A DNA stretch of 64,000 nt, taken from positions 62,001 to 126,000 of the forward strand of contig NZ_JALM01000016.1 in the NCBI RefSeq assembly GCF_000737195.2, read 5' to 3'. How positions within the stretch are numbered: the first letter of the stretch is position 1; each line of letters starts with the position of its first letter. Under the pieces are notes generated by a model. The model ran no database searches. It was given only the letters and a program-made list of their open reading frames with translations, and was not told the DNA's origin. A program made the translations under genes and the position numbers. Below are positions 27,195 to 35,593 of this stretch, piece by piece. This stretch comes from Sciscionella sediminilitoris. GTDB lineage: Bacteria > Actinomycetota > Actinomycetes > Mycobacteriales > Pseudonocardiaceae.

Positions 27195-28718
27195 GTGGTC
27201 GGGGCAGATGGTCGCCGGAGCGCACGGCGTTCGGTGCAGGGTGGCATGATCACGGTCGCGCTCGGCACGCTGTTGCTGGCCGTCGGATGCGGCGCGGGCG
27301 AGGAAGCCGATGCCGCGGCGGCCTCACCGCAGCACGATCAGAACGACGGCGTACACGTTCCAGGGCAGGGGCCGCGGCTGTCCGTCGACCGGCCCCGGGA
27401 CACCCTGAACATCGCGGGCGGGGGAACGGCCGCGCCGTACAACTACGCGCCGAGCGTCATGGCGGACGGTTCCACCACCCGGATGTGGTGGTGCAGCCAG
27501 CTACCGGACGCCGGCCCGCCGGGCGACGACATCCTGTACGCGCAGGCCCCCGGTATCGACGGCCCCTACGGTTCGAACGGGGTCGCCGCGACGGCCGCGC
27601 TCTCCGGCAGCGGCGGGACCGCCTTCGACGCGAAGCACACCTGCGATCCCTCGGTCATCCGGGTCGGCGGCACCTACTACATGTACTACACCGGTGCGGC
27701 CGGCGATAAGGCCCACGGCAACGCCATCGGGATGGCGAAGAGCACCGACGGGACGACCTGGCAGCGCAACGGCGAGCCGATCGTGCGGCCCTCGCTCGGC
27801 AACGACGGGCAGAACACCTACGGCGCGGGCCAGCCTTCGGCGCTGTACCTGGACGGCTGGTTCTACCTGCTCTACACCGACACCTCGAGCCGTTCGGCGG
27901 GGGACAACGGGGCGGGCCAGTTCGTGTTGCGGGCCAAGGATCCGACGTTCACCGAACAGGTGCAGATGCTCACCGGATCCGGGTTCACCGACAAGGGCAT
28001 GCTCGCGCCGGGCAACGAGAAGAACCTGGTGGACGCGTTCTCCGCGGACTGGATGTTCTCCGATGCGCTGGACGCGTTCGCGCTGGCGCACGAGACCAAG
28101 CACGGCACCGAGATCACCTTCTTCGACCGGAACCTGCGCAGCCAGCCCTATCAGCCGGTGCTGCTCACCGGGCCATGGCAGGAAGGGCCGGGCCTGGCAA
28201 GGCGCGGCGACGGCCACGCACCGGTCTCCACGAGCGATCCCTGCTCCCGGGTACCGCTCGACGTGGTCCGCGCGACGGTCACGCCGAACGCGCCGTCCAA
28301 TCTGAGCCATTTCGGGCTGGATGTCACCGGTGTGCACGGCTGTGCCACTCCGGGCCGCGCACTCGGCCTGCTGCGCGGCTACGGAGTGCTTTCCCCGCAA
28401 CGGACCGTGTACCTGGTGGTGGACGGCGGCATCGTGCGGGTGGAACGGCGCTCCGTCGCCGAGGCGCTGGCCCTCGGGGTGCTGGACACCAGGGTGCCCG
28501 CGCTGGACGGGGCACCGATGCTCGCCGACCTCGCTCCGGCCGCGCCGGGGATCACGGCCACCGGGCGCCCGCTCGGCCTCATGCTCTCCGACGGGAAGCT
28601 CTGGCCGGTCGGCAAGGATGAGCTCGCGCGGCTGAACTCCTCACCTGTGCAGACCGTGTCCCCGGACCGATGGGACATCTACCCCTCGGGCAGCGACCTC
28701 TCCCGCTTGCGCGGCTGA
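27195..28718 (+). CDS. secreted lipoprotein with GH43-like beta-propeller
   Basis: A 507-residue protein with a lipoprotein signal: a basic N-terminus, a hydrophobic run TVALGTLLLAVGC, and a lipobox AVGC with Cys32 as the likely lipidated residue. The middle (about 70-300) resembles the five-bladed beta-propeller of GH43/GH32 enzymes, with repeated strands such as DPSVIRVGGTYYMYYTG, SALYLDGWFYLLYTDTS and AKSTDGTTWQRNGEPI. The C-terminal part is unassigned. It may bind or cut extracellular glycans, but catalytic acids were not pinned down. It lies between aroQ and efp, where related genomes often have pepQ. Confidence 0.8.
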   Translation: MVGADGRRSARRSVQGGMITVALGTLLLAVGCGAGEEADAAAASPQHDQNDGVHVPGQGPRLSVDRPRDTLNIAGGGTAAPYNYAPSVMADGSTTRMWWCSQLPDAGPPGDDILYAQAPGIDGPYGSNGVAATAALSGSGGTAFDAKHTCDPSVIRVGGTYYMYYTGAAGDKAHGNAIGMAKSTDGTTWQRNGEPIVRPSLGNDGQNTYGAGQPSALYLDGWFYLLYTDTSSRSAGDNGAGQFVLRAKDPTFTEQVQMLTGSGFTDKGMLAPGNEKNLVDAFSADWMFSDALDAFALAHETKHGTEITFFDRNLRSQPYQPVLLTGPWQEGPGLARRGDGHAPVSTSDPCSRVPLDVVRATVTPNAPSNLSHFGLDVTGVHGCATPGRALGLLRGYGVLSPQRTVYLVVDGGIVRVERRSVAEALALGVLDTRVPALDGAPMLADLAPAAPGITATGRPLGLMLSDGKLWPVGKDELARLNSSPVQTVSPDRWDIYPSGSDLSRLRG

Positions 28719-29122
28719 CGGCGGCGCACACCCTCGCGCCCGCCGACCAGCCTGCCGATCAGCAAGCCCAGCCAGGAGGGCACGAGCACGAGCAGGCCGA
28801 TGAACGGGGCGGGCCCGATCAGCGCCGGACCGATCGCCCAGGCGCCGGTGTTGTCCACGAACGCGGCCTGGCCGATCACTCCGAGCAGGGCGCCGAGGAC
28901 GCCCGCGAGCAGGGCGGCCTTGAGCCACAGATAGTTGTCCCCGGTGTTGCCGAGTAAGTGATCGATCGCCGCCCAGGCCATGGCGACCGCGCCGAGCAGG
29001 CACAGCCCGGCCACGGTCAGCGCCGCGGGAACGGAGCCGCCCACCGCGAGCTTGGCGTAGAGGGTCTGCACGATTCCCCACAACACCGCGAGGTTCACCC
29101 CGCGAATCAACCAGCCACGCAT
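28679..29122 (-). CDS. B-4DMT-type four-helix membrane protein
   Basis: A 147-residue hydrophobic protein starting MRGWLIRGVNLAVLWGIVQT, with about four membrane helices and a basic C-terminal tail (RRRQPRKRERSLPEG). The MRGWLIRG start and size match the actinobacterial B-4DMT transporter-like family, whose cargo is unknown. ATG 29122 is chosen over an upstream start at 29161 because the conserved N-terminus begins there. Its 3' end overlaps the convergent lipoprotein gene by 40 bp. Confidence 0.75.
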   Translation of the reverse strand: MRGWLIRGVNLAVLWGIVQTLYAKLAVGGSVPAALTVAGLCLLGAVAMAWAAIDHLLGNTGDNYLWLKAALLAGVLGALLGVIGQAAFVDNTGAWAIGPALIGPAPFIGLLVLVPSWLGLLIGRLVGGREGVRRRQPRKRERSLPEG

Positions 29123-29271
29123 GACGCCAAGGCTAACCCCTCCTGGCCCACCAGGTAGCATTGATTGTCCCTCGAATACGCGGCGATCCAGCGCGGCGAA
29201 CCGAGACCAGCGGCGATCGACGGCTGATCCAAGGCTAGTGACGACTCAAGAACAGGAGCGAGACCACCACC

Positions 29272-29835
29272 GTGGCCACAACCAATGACCTGAAGAACGG
29301 CCTCGTGCTCAACATCGACGGCCAGCTCTGGTCCGTCGTGACCTTCCAGCACGTCAAGCCCGGCAAGGGCGGCGCTTTCGTGCGCACCACGCTGAAGAAC
29401 GTGCTGTCCGGCAAGGTCGTCGACAAGACCTTCAACGCGGGCACCAAGGTCGAGACCGCCAACGTCGACCGGCGCGACATGACCTATCTGTACTTCGACG
29501 GCTCCGACTACGTGTTCATGGATCCGGACACCTACGACCAGATCACCGTGCAGCCCGGCATCGTCGGCGATGCCGCGAACTACATGCTGGAGAACAGCAC
29601 GGTGCTCGTCGCCAAGCACGATGAGAGCCCGCTGTACGTTGAGCTTCCGGGTTCGGTGGAACTCCTCATCGAGCACACCGACCCCGGCGTCCAGGGGGAC
29701 CGCTCCACCGGCGGTTCGAAGCCCGCGAAGCTGGAGACCGGGGCGGAGATCCAGGTCCCGCTGTTCCTCAGCACCGGTGAGAAGGTCAAGGTCGACCCGC
29801 GGGATGGCCGCTACCTCGGCCGCGTGAACTCCTGA
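29272..29835 (+). CDS. efp: elongation factor P
   Basis: Relieves ribosome stalling at proline runs. The 187-residue protein has the three EF-P beta-barrels. The loop that reaches the peptidyl-tRNA is [10 protein letters not shown], with Lys at its tip, and the C-terminal signature region includes [20 protein letters not shown]. The second Pro of the PGKGP loop reported for some actinobacterial EF-P proteins is replaced by Gly here. nusB follows after 1 nt. Confidence 0.97.
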   Translation: MATTNDLKNGLVLNIDGQLWSVVTFQHVKPGKGGAFVRTTLKNVLSGKVVDKTFNAGTKVETANVDRRDMTYLYFDGSDYVFMDPDTYDQITVQPGIVGDAANYMLENSTVLVAKHDESPLYVELPGSVELLIEHTDPGVQGDRSTGGSKPAKLETGAEIQVPLFLSTGEKVKVDPRDGRYLGRVNS

Positions 29836-29836
29836 G

Positions 29837-30295
29837 ATGGCGGATTCCGAGAGTTCCGGGAACAAGCGGCACGGCGCGGGCGCCCGTAACAAGGCGCGCA
29901 AGCGTGCCGTTGACGTGCTCTACGAGGCGGAGGCGCGCGAGCTCGATCCCGTCACGCTGATCGCCGAGCGCGTCGGCTCCACGGATGTGCCGCCGGTCAA
30001 CGACTACACGGTGGCCCTTGTCGAGGGGATCCAGGCGAACCTGGCCCGGATCGACGAACTGCTCGCCGAGCATTCGGAGGGGTGGACGGTCGAGCGCATG
30101 CCCGCGGTCGACCGCGCCCTGCTCCGAATGGGTCTGTACGAGTTGCTGTGGGCTTCGGATGTGCCGGACGCGGTCGCCATCGACCAGGCCGTCGAGCTCG
30201 CGAAGGTGCTCTCCACCGACGACTCGCCGCGATTCGTCAACGGGGTGCTCGGGCGTATCCAGCTGATCGCCGACCAGCTGCGCGCCGTTCTGTGA
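29837..30295 (+). CDS. nusB: transcription antitermination factor NusB
   Basis: A 152-residue all-helical RNA-binding protein of the rRNA antitermination complex. It has RNKARKRAVDVLYEAEARE at the N-terminus, and RMPAVDRALLRMGLYELLWA and DDSPRFVNGVLGRI are family signatures. It starts 1 nt after the efp stop and is followed by two strong hairpins before the convergent bldD gene. Confidence 0.96.
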   Translation: MADSESSGNKRHGAGARNKARKRAVDVLYEAEARELDPVTLIAERVGSTDVPPVNDYTVALVEGIQANLARIDELLAEHSEGWTVERMPAVDRALLRMGLYELLWASDVPDAVAIDQAVELAKVLSTDDSPRFVNGVLGRIQLIADQLRAVL

Positions 30296-30311
30296 CTCAC
30301 CCGAAGTAGGG

Positions 30312-30381
30312 GGCCGGGCACCGAGCGTGCCCGGCCGACGGCATACCAATACCGGCTTGGATCCGCGTGGTCCAAGCCGGT
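30312..30381. terminator. two hairpins between convergent nusB and bldD
   Basis: The first hairpin pairs GGCCGGGCAC (30312-30321) with GTGCCCGGCC (30327-30336). The second pairs ACCGGCTTGGA (30351-30361) with TCCAAGCCGGT (30371-30381). Neither is followed by a long T-run, as is common in high-GC actinobacteria. Their place between convergent genes suggests bidirectional termination. Confidence 0.65.
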
Positions 30382-30387
30382 ACGTGG

Positions 30388-30876
30388 TTATTCGTCGTGC
30401 GCCGGGCGGGCCTCCGGGGGCAGCACGCCCCAGTCGATCAGCCGCTCGGTGAGCTCACCGGGTGCCATGTCGTAGATGATCGCGAGCGAACGCAGGTCCT
30501 CGTTGCGGATGGAGAGCACCTTGCCGTTGTAGTCTCCGCGCTGCGCCTGGATCGTGGCCGCGTACCGCGCGAGCGGACCGACTTTCTCCACCGGCAGCTG
30601 CTGCAGCCGTTCCAGGTTGATCACGATCTTGGTCGCGGGTTCGGTCACGGCGGGACTGCGGCCTTCCGGAAGCAGCTCGGCGACCGGGACTCCGTAGAAG
30701 TCCGCGAGCTCCGAGAGCTTCTGCACGGTCACAGCACGGTCGCCGCGCTCATACGAGCCGACGACGACCGCTTTCCACCGGCCCGCCGACTTCTGCTCGA
30801 CACCATGCAGCGACAGGCCCTGCTGCTGGCGGATACCACGAAGTTTCGCACCGAGTGCTTTGGCGTACTCGCCCAT
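30388..30876 (-). CDS. bldD: BldD-type developmental regulator (cyclic-di-GMP responsive)
   Basis: A 162-residue regulator closely matching streptomycete BldD. The N-terminal XRE-type helix-turn-helix is [20 protein letters not shown] and [17 protein letters not shown]. The C-terminal domain carries RGD (113-115), eight residues, then RNED (124-127), the RxD-X8-RxxD signature that binds cyclic-di-GMP. ATG 30876 is preferred to ATG 30891 because GGAGAA lies 7 nt before it, while the upstream ATG has its only purine run directly adjacent. In streptomycetes BldD-c-di-GMP represses sporulation genes. Confidence 0.93.
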   Translation of the reverse strand: MGEYAKALGAKLRGIRQQQGLSLHGVEQKSAGRWKAVVVGSYERGDRAVTVQKLSELADFYGVPVAELLPEGRSPAVTEPATKIVINLERLQQLPVEKVGPLARYAATIQAQRGDYNGKVLSIRNEDLRSLAIIYDMAPGELTERLIDWGVLPPEARPAHDE

Positions 30877-31104
30877 CTGGCGGTTCTCCATTCCCTACTT
30901 CCCCGGCGCCTCACGAGCGTCCACCGGGAGCTACCGTCAACACGCAGAGTAATGGTTACCGAGTGTTGTCACAACCGTCAAGCGTAATTCTTTTCGGGTC
31001 GATGCATAACTCCTGTCACCGGGATGCGCGGTTCAGTGCGCCGCCTGCTACGGTTCTACCAGCCGTTCGGGTGTTGCCCGTACGGGATTCGGACACCTTT
31101 AAGG

Positions 31105-31129
31105 CCCGTCCAGTGAGGCGGGGAAGGAG
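31105..31129 (+). promoter_or_regulatory. pyrR leader: PyrR-binding hairpin next to the pyrR ribosome site
   Basis: CCCGTC (31105-31110) and GGCGGG (31117-31122) form a 6-bp stem, including one G-U pair, around the loop CAGTGA. The segment TCCAGTGAGGC closely follows the PyrR recognition loop consensus TCCAGAGAGGC. The hairpin runs straight into the ribosome site GGAAGGAG (31122-31129). When uridine nucleotides are high, PyrR could bind and hide the ribosome site. No T-run follows, so translational control is more likely than termination. Confidence 0.78.
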
Positions 31130-31133
31130 TCAT

Positions 31134-31736
31134 GTGACGACACGCCGAGAAGGCGTGACGTCGGCCGAGGAACCAGAGGGTCGGCGAGTGCTGCTCTCCG
31201 AGGCCGATGTCGCGCGCACCATTGCCAGGATGGCCCATCAGGTCATCGAGAAGACCGCACCCGAAGAGGGTGCCCCGCCGGTGTTGCTCGGGATCCCGAG
31301 CAGGGGAGCGCCGCTGGCCAGACGACTGGCCGGGCGGATCGCGGAGTTCTCCGGGCAGACCGTGGACACCGGGATCATCGACGTCACGCTCTACCGGGAC
31401 GATCTGCGGCTGCGCCCGAACCGGCCGCTGGAACCGACCACGCTGCCCGAGGACGGCATCGACGGCAGGCTGGTCGTGCTCGTGGACGACGTGCTCTACT
31501 CCGGACGCACCATTCGTGCCGCCCTCGACGCACTGCGTGATCACGGCAGGCCGAAGGCGATCCAGCTCGCGGTGCTCGTGGACCGCGGGCATCGTGAGGT
31601 GCCGATCCGCGCCGACTACGTCGGCAAGAACGTGCCCACATCCCGTGCGGAGGACATCGCCGTGCTGCTCACCGAGACCGACGGAACCGACAGCGTGGTC
31701 CTGCGGCCGGCCCGGGAGGAGGGCGAGAACGAATGA
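31134..31736 (+). CDS. pyrR: bifunctional pyr operon regulator / uracil phosphoribosyltransferase PyrR
   Basis: A 200-residue phosphoribosyltransferase-fold protein that binds pyr mRNA in response to UMP. It has the PRPP loop [18 protein letters not shown], and [13 protein letters not shown] and [10 protein letters not shown] are typical of PyrR. GTG 31134 is the start: the overlapping ATG at 31132 is followed directly by a stop. It heads pyrR-pyrB-pyrC-PH-carA-carB-pyrF and overlaps pyrB by 4 bp. Confidence 0.95.
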   Translation: MTTRREGVTSAEEPEGRRVLLSEADVARTIARMAHQVIEKTAPEEGAPPVLLGIPSRGAPLARRLAGRIAEFSGQTVDTGIIDVTLYRDDLRLRPNRPLEPTTLPEDGIDGRLVVLVDDVLYSGRTIRAALDALRDHGRPKAIQLAVLVDRGHREVPIRADYVGKNVPTSRAEDIAVLLTETDGTDSVVLRPAREEGENE

Positions 31737-32689
31737 CCCACCTGCTTTCCGCCGAGCATCTCGGCAGGGACGACGCGGTGGCCATCCTGGACACCGCCGA
31801 GGAGCTCAAGCGCACGCTGCTGCACCGCGAGGTGCGCAAGCTGCCCACGCTGCGCGGGCGGACCGTGATCACGATGTTCTACGAGAACTCCACCCGGACC
31901 AGGGTCTCCTTCGAGATCGCCGGGAAGTGGATGAGCGCGGACGTGATCAACGTGTCCGCGAGTGGTTCCTCGGTGAGCAAAGGGGAGTCGCTGCGGGACA
32001 CCGCGGCCACGCTCGCCGCGGCCGGGGCCGACTGCGTGATCGTGCGCCATCCCGCCTCGGGCGCACCGCAGCGGATCGCCGGCTGGCTCGACGGGGTCAG
32101 CGTGATCAACGCGGGCGACGGGATGCACGAACACCCGACCCAGGCGCTACTGGACGCGGCGACCCTGCGGGAACGGCTCGGCGGGCTCGAGGGCAGGCGG
32201 GTGCTGATCGTCGGCGACGTGCTGCACTCCCGGGTGGCCCGGTCCAATGTGCACCTGCTGCGCACCCTCGGCGCCGAGGTCACCCTGGTGGCGCCGCCGA
32301 CCATGCTGCCCGACGGGATGGACCGCTGGCTCGATGAGGCCAAGGTCCCGGTCAGCTACGACCTGGACGCCGAACTGCCCGGCACGGACGCGGTGATGAT
32401 GCTGCGGGTGCAGGCGGAACGGCTCGGCGGGGGCGGCGGCGACTCGTCCGCGGGCTTCTTCCCGTCCACGCGGGAGTACTCGATCAGTTACGGGCTTTCC
32501 GAGGCCCGTGCCCGGCTGCTGCCCGAGCACGCGGTGATCCTGCATCCCGGACCGATGCTGCGCGGGATGGAGATCGCCTCCTCGGTGGCCGACGCGCGGA
32601 ATTCGGTGATCACCGAGCAGGTGCGCAACGGAGTGCACGTGCGCATGGCGGTGCTGTACCACCTGCTCGCATCGGAGGAGACGAAATGA
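31733..32689 (+). CDS. pyrB: aspartate carbamoyltransferase catalytic subunit
   Basis: Condenses carbamoyl phosphate with aspartate, the first committed pyrimidine step. The 318-residue protein has the carbamoyl phosphate motif [11 protein letters not shown] near residues 48-58, and HPASGAPQR and [15 protein letters not shown]. No pyrI-like regulatory subunit is present. ATG 31733 overlaps the pyrR stop; its own stop overlaps the pyrC start. Confidence 0.97.
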   Translation: MTHLLSAEHLGRDDAVAILDTAEELKRTLLHREVRKLPTLRGRTVITMFYENSTRTRVSFEIAGKWMSADVINVSASGSSVSKGESLRDTAATLAAAGADCVIVRHPASGAPQRIAGWLDGVSVINAGDGMHEHPTQALLDAATLRERLGGLEGRRVLIVGDVLHSRVARSNVHLLRTLGAEVTLVAPPTMLPDGMDRWLDEAKVPVSYDLDAELPGTDAVMMLRVQAERLGGGGGDSSAGFFPSTREYSISYGLSEARARLLPEHAVILHPGPMLRGMEIASSVADARNSVITEQVRNGVHVRMAVLYHLLASEETK

Positions 32690-33969
32690 GTTCGCTGTTC
32701 AAGGGGGTCCGTCCGTACGGCGAGGACCCGGTCGACATCCGCGTCGAGGGCGAGGTGATCACCGAGATCGGTACCGGGCTCGAACCGGGGGAGGCGCGGG
32801 TCTACGAACGGGACGGGCTCGTCGCGCTTCCCGGGTTCGTCGATCTGCACACCCACCTGCGGGAACCGGGCCGCGAGGACGCCGAGACGATCGAGTCCGG
32901 TTCGGCCGCCGCGGCCCTTGGCGGGTACACGGCGGTGTTCGCGATGGCCAACACGGACCCGGTCGCGGACAACGACCTGGTCGTGGAGCACGTGCACCGG
33001 CGCGGGCAGGCGGTCGGACTGGTCGATGTCCAGCCGATCGGCGCGGTCACCGTAGGGCTGCGCGGGGAACGGCTCGCCGAACTGGGGGCCATGGCGCGCA
33101 GCTCGGCCGGGGTCCGGGTGTTCTCCGACGACGGGCACTGTGTCGCCGATCCGCTGGTGATGCGCAGGGCGCTGGAATACACGAAGGGGCTCGGCGCGGT
33201 GATCGCCCAGCACGCAGAGGAGCCCCGGCTCACCGCGGGCGCGCAGGCGCACGAGGGCGCGAACGCGGCGCGGCTCGGACTCGCCGGCTGGCCCGCGGCG
33301 GCCGAGGAGGTCATCCTGGCCCGCGACTGCCTGCTCGCCGGTCAGCTCGGTGCCCGGCTGCACGCCTGCCATGTCACCACCGAGGGCGGCGCGGACGTGC
33401 TGCGCTGGGCCAAGGCCCGCGGCGTCGAGGTCAGCGGTGAGGTCACCCCGCACCACCTGCTGCTCACCGATGAACGCCTCGCCGGCTATGACCCGGTGAA
33501 CAAGGTCAACCCGCCACTGCGGGAGGGCTCGGATGTGCGTGCGCTGCGCGAAGCCCTCGCCGAGGGCGTGCTCGACTGCGTGGCCACCGACCACGCCCCG
33601 CACGCGGTGCAGGACAAGGACTGTGAATGGTCGGGGGCGCGCCCGGGCATGCTCGGCCTGCAGACCGCGCTCTCGGTCGTGGTGGAGACGATGGTGCGCA
33701 CCGGGCTGCTCGACTGGCGCGGAGTCGCGCGGGTGATGAGCGAGCGGCCCGCGGAGATCGGCGGGCTGGCCGGGCACGGGCGGCCGATCGCGGTCGGCGA
33801 GCCCGCGAACCTGGTGCTGCTGGACGAATCGGCGGAGTGGACGGTGCGCGCGAGTGAGCTGGCCAGCATCGCGCACAACTCGCCGTATGACGGTATGCGG
33901 CTGCCTGGCACGGTGGTCACGACCGTGCTGCGCGGCGCGGTGACCGCGGACGAAGGGAAACTCGCCTGA
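32686..33969 (+). CDS. pyrC: dihydroorotase
   Basis: Cyclises carbamoyl aspartate to dihydroorotate. This is a 427-residue class I (PyrC/AllB-like) amidohydrolase with metal ligands in [10 protein letters not shown] (about 60-69), the lysine-type motif region around [18 protein letters not shown], and the Asp of [12 protein letters not shown] 32686 overlaps pyrB by 4 bp, and the stop overlaps the PH-like gene by 1 bp. Confidence 0.96.
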   Translation: MSSLFKGVRPYGEDPVDIRVEGEVITEIGTGLEPGEARVYERDGLVALPGFVDLHTHLREPGREDAETIESGSAAAALGGYTAVFAMANTDPVADNDLVVEHVHRRGQAVGLVDVQPIGAVTVGLRGERLAELGAMARSSAGVRVFSDDGHCVADPLVMRRALEYTKGLGAVIAQHAEEPRLTAGAQAHEGANAARLGLAGWPAAAEEVILARDCLLAGQLGARLHACHVTTEGGADVLRWAKARGVEVSGEVTPHHLLLTDERLAGYDPVNKVNPPLREGSDVRALREALAEGVLDCVATDHAPHAVQDKDCEWSGARPGMLGLQTALSVVVETMVRTGLLDWRGVARVMSERPAEIGGLAGHGRPIAVGEPANLVLLDESAEWTVRASELASIAHNSPYDGMRLPGTVVTTVLRGAVTADEGKLA

Positions 33970-34475
33970 TGGAACGGACGCTTCTGGTACTCGCGCTGCT
34001 CGCGTTCTGCGCGCTGTGCGCCGGTCTGATGTGGCTCGGTTTCCGCAACCGCCGCAAGCGCCAGGCCGATCTGCCCACCCTGCCTGCGGTGCCCGCCGAG
34101 CTGGACCGCACCGAGCGGCTCGACCCGATCGAGGGCGTGTACGTCTCGACCACCACCACCGAGAGCTGGCAGGACCGGGTCGGGCAGGGCGATCTCGGGT
34201 TCCGCTCCCGGGTCGCCGTGCACCTCTACGAGCAGGGCGTGTACTTCGAGCGGACCGGGGCCCATGAGCTCTGGATCCCGCGCTCGGCGATCGAGCACGT
34301 ACGCACTGCCCGCGGCCTCGCGGGCAAGGTGATGGGCACCGAGAGCCTGCTGGTGTTCCGCTGGTCGGTGGAGGGCAGCACGTTCGACACCGGAGTGCTG
34401 GCCGACGACCCGGCCTGTTACTCCGCATGGCTGACCGCCTTCGGCGGCGAACTGGCGAAAGGAGAACCGCGATGA
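33969..34475 (+). CDS. membrane-anchored bacterial PH-like domain protein
   Basis: A 168-residue protein with one N-terminal membrane helix (about 4-24, LLVLALLAFCALCAGLMWLG), a basic stop-transfer (RNRRKRQ), and a soluble domain in which VAVHLYEQGVYFERTG and ELWIPRSAIEHVRTARG suggest a PH-like beta-barrel. A protein of this kind is conserved between pyrC and carA in mycobacteria and relatives. Its role in pyrimidine metabolism is unproven. Its stop overlaps the carA start. Confidence 0.8.
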   Translation: MERTLLVLALLAFCALCAGLMWLGFRNRRKRQADLPTLPAVPAELDRTERLDPIEGVYVSTTTTESWQDRVGQGDLGFRSRVAVHLYEQGVYFERTGAHELWIPRSAIEHVRTARGLAGKVMGTESLLVFRWSVEGSTFDTGVLADDPACYSAWLTAFGGELAKGEPR

Positions 34476-35593
34476 CCGCGGCACTGGTGCTCGAGGACGG
34501 CCGGGTCTTCCGCGGCGAGTCGTTCGGGGCGAGTGGCAGCACCCTCGGTGAGGTCGTGTTCTGCACGGGAATGACCGGATACCAGGAAACCCTGACCGAT
34601 CCCTCGTATCACGGGCAGATCGTGGTTTCCACGGCCCCGCAGATCGGCAACACCGGATGGAACGGTGAGGACGACGAGTCCGGCCGGATCCAGGTCGCCG
34701 GCTACGTGGTGCGGGATCCGTCCCGGCGCAGCTCGAACTGGCGGGCGAGCGGCTCGCTGGACGACGCCCTGGAACGGGACGGTGTCGTCGGCCTCGCCGG
34801 GGTGGACACGAGGGCGCTGACCAGGCACATCCGCGAACGGGGCGCGATGCGGGCCGGGATCTTCTCCGGCGCGGCGCTCGCGGACGAGGACGCGATGGTG
34901 GCCCGGGTGCGCGAGGCACCCGCGATGGCCGGCGCGGACCTGGCCGGTGCGGTGTCCACGCCCGAGCCCTATGTGGTCGGAGCGGACGGCGAACGCCGCT
35001 TCCGGGTGGCCGCGCTCGACCTCGGGATCAAGTCGAACACGCCGAGGATGATGGCGGCCCGGGGTATCGAGTCGCACGTGCTTCCGGTCTCCGCGAGCCT
35101 GGACGAGGTGCTCGCGGTGGAACCGGACGGGGTGTTCTTCTCCAACGGTCCCGGCGACCCGGCCACCCAGGAGCACTCGATCGAACTGGTGCGCTCGCTG
35201 CTCGAGCGGCGGATTCCGCTGTTCGGGATCTGCTTCGGTAACCAGATCCTCGGGCGGGCGCTCGGTATGGGGACCTACAAGATGACCTACGGGCACCGCG
35301 GGATCAACGTGCCGGTGGTGGACACCGCGAGCGGGCGGGTCTCGATCACCGCGCAGAACCACGGATTCGCGCTGGAGGGGGAGCCGGGCGCGCCGTTCGG
35401 CACCCCGTTCGGTTCGGCCGTGGTCAGCCACGTCTGCCCGAACGACCAGACCGTGGAGGGGGTGCGCTGCCTCGAGGTGCCCGCCTTTTCGGTGCAGTAC
35501 CACCCGGAGGCGGCCGCGGGACCGCACGACGCCGCCGTGTTGTTCGACGAGTTCACCGAGCTGATGGAGTCCCACCGTGCCCAAGCGCACTGA
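34472..35593 (+). CDS. carA: carbamoyl-phosphate synthase small subunit
   Basis: The glutaminase subunit that feeds ammonia to CarB. The 373-residue protein has the N-terminal CarA domain ([16 protein letters not shown]) and a class I amidotransferase domain with the nucleophile Cys in [17 protein letters not shown] and the His-Glu of [11 protein letters not shown] 34472 has AAAGGAGAA upstream and overlaps the previous stop. The carB start lies inside its 3' end (17-bp overlap). Confidence 0.97.
   Translation: MTAALVLEDGRVFRGESFGASGSTLGEVVFCTGMTGYQETLTDPSYHGQIVVSTAPQIGNTGWNGEDDESGRIQVAGYVVRDPSRRSSNWRASGSLDDALERDGVVGLAGVDTRALTRHIRERGAMRAGIFSGAALADEDAMVARVREAPAMAGADLAGAVSTPEPYVVGADGERRFRVAALDLGIKSNTPRMMAARGIESHVLPVSASLDEVLAVEPDGVFFSNGPGDPATQEHSIELVRSLLERRIPLFGICFGNQILGRALGMGTYKMTYGHRGINVPVVDTASGRVSITAQNHGFALEGEPGAPFGTPFGSAVVSHVCPNDQTVEGVRCLEVPAFSVQYHPEAAAGPHDAAVLFDEFTELMESHRAQAH

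Noticed and set aside
27195-28718. Calling the lipoprotein an active beta-xylosidase or arabinofuranosidase
   Set aside because: Only propeller-like strands are evident; the three catalytic acids of GH43 could not be placed.
31132-31134. ATG 31132 as the pyrR start
   Set aside because: It is followed directly by TGA; the overlapping GTG 31134 opens the conserved frame.
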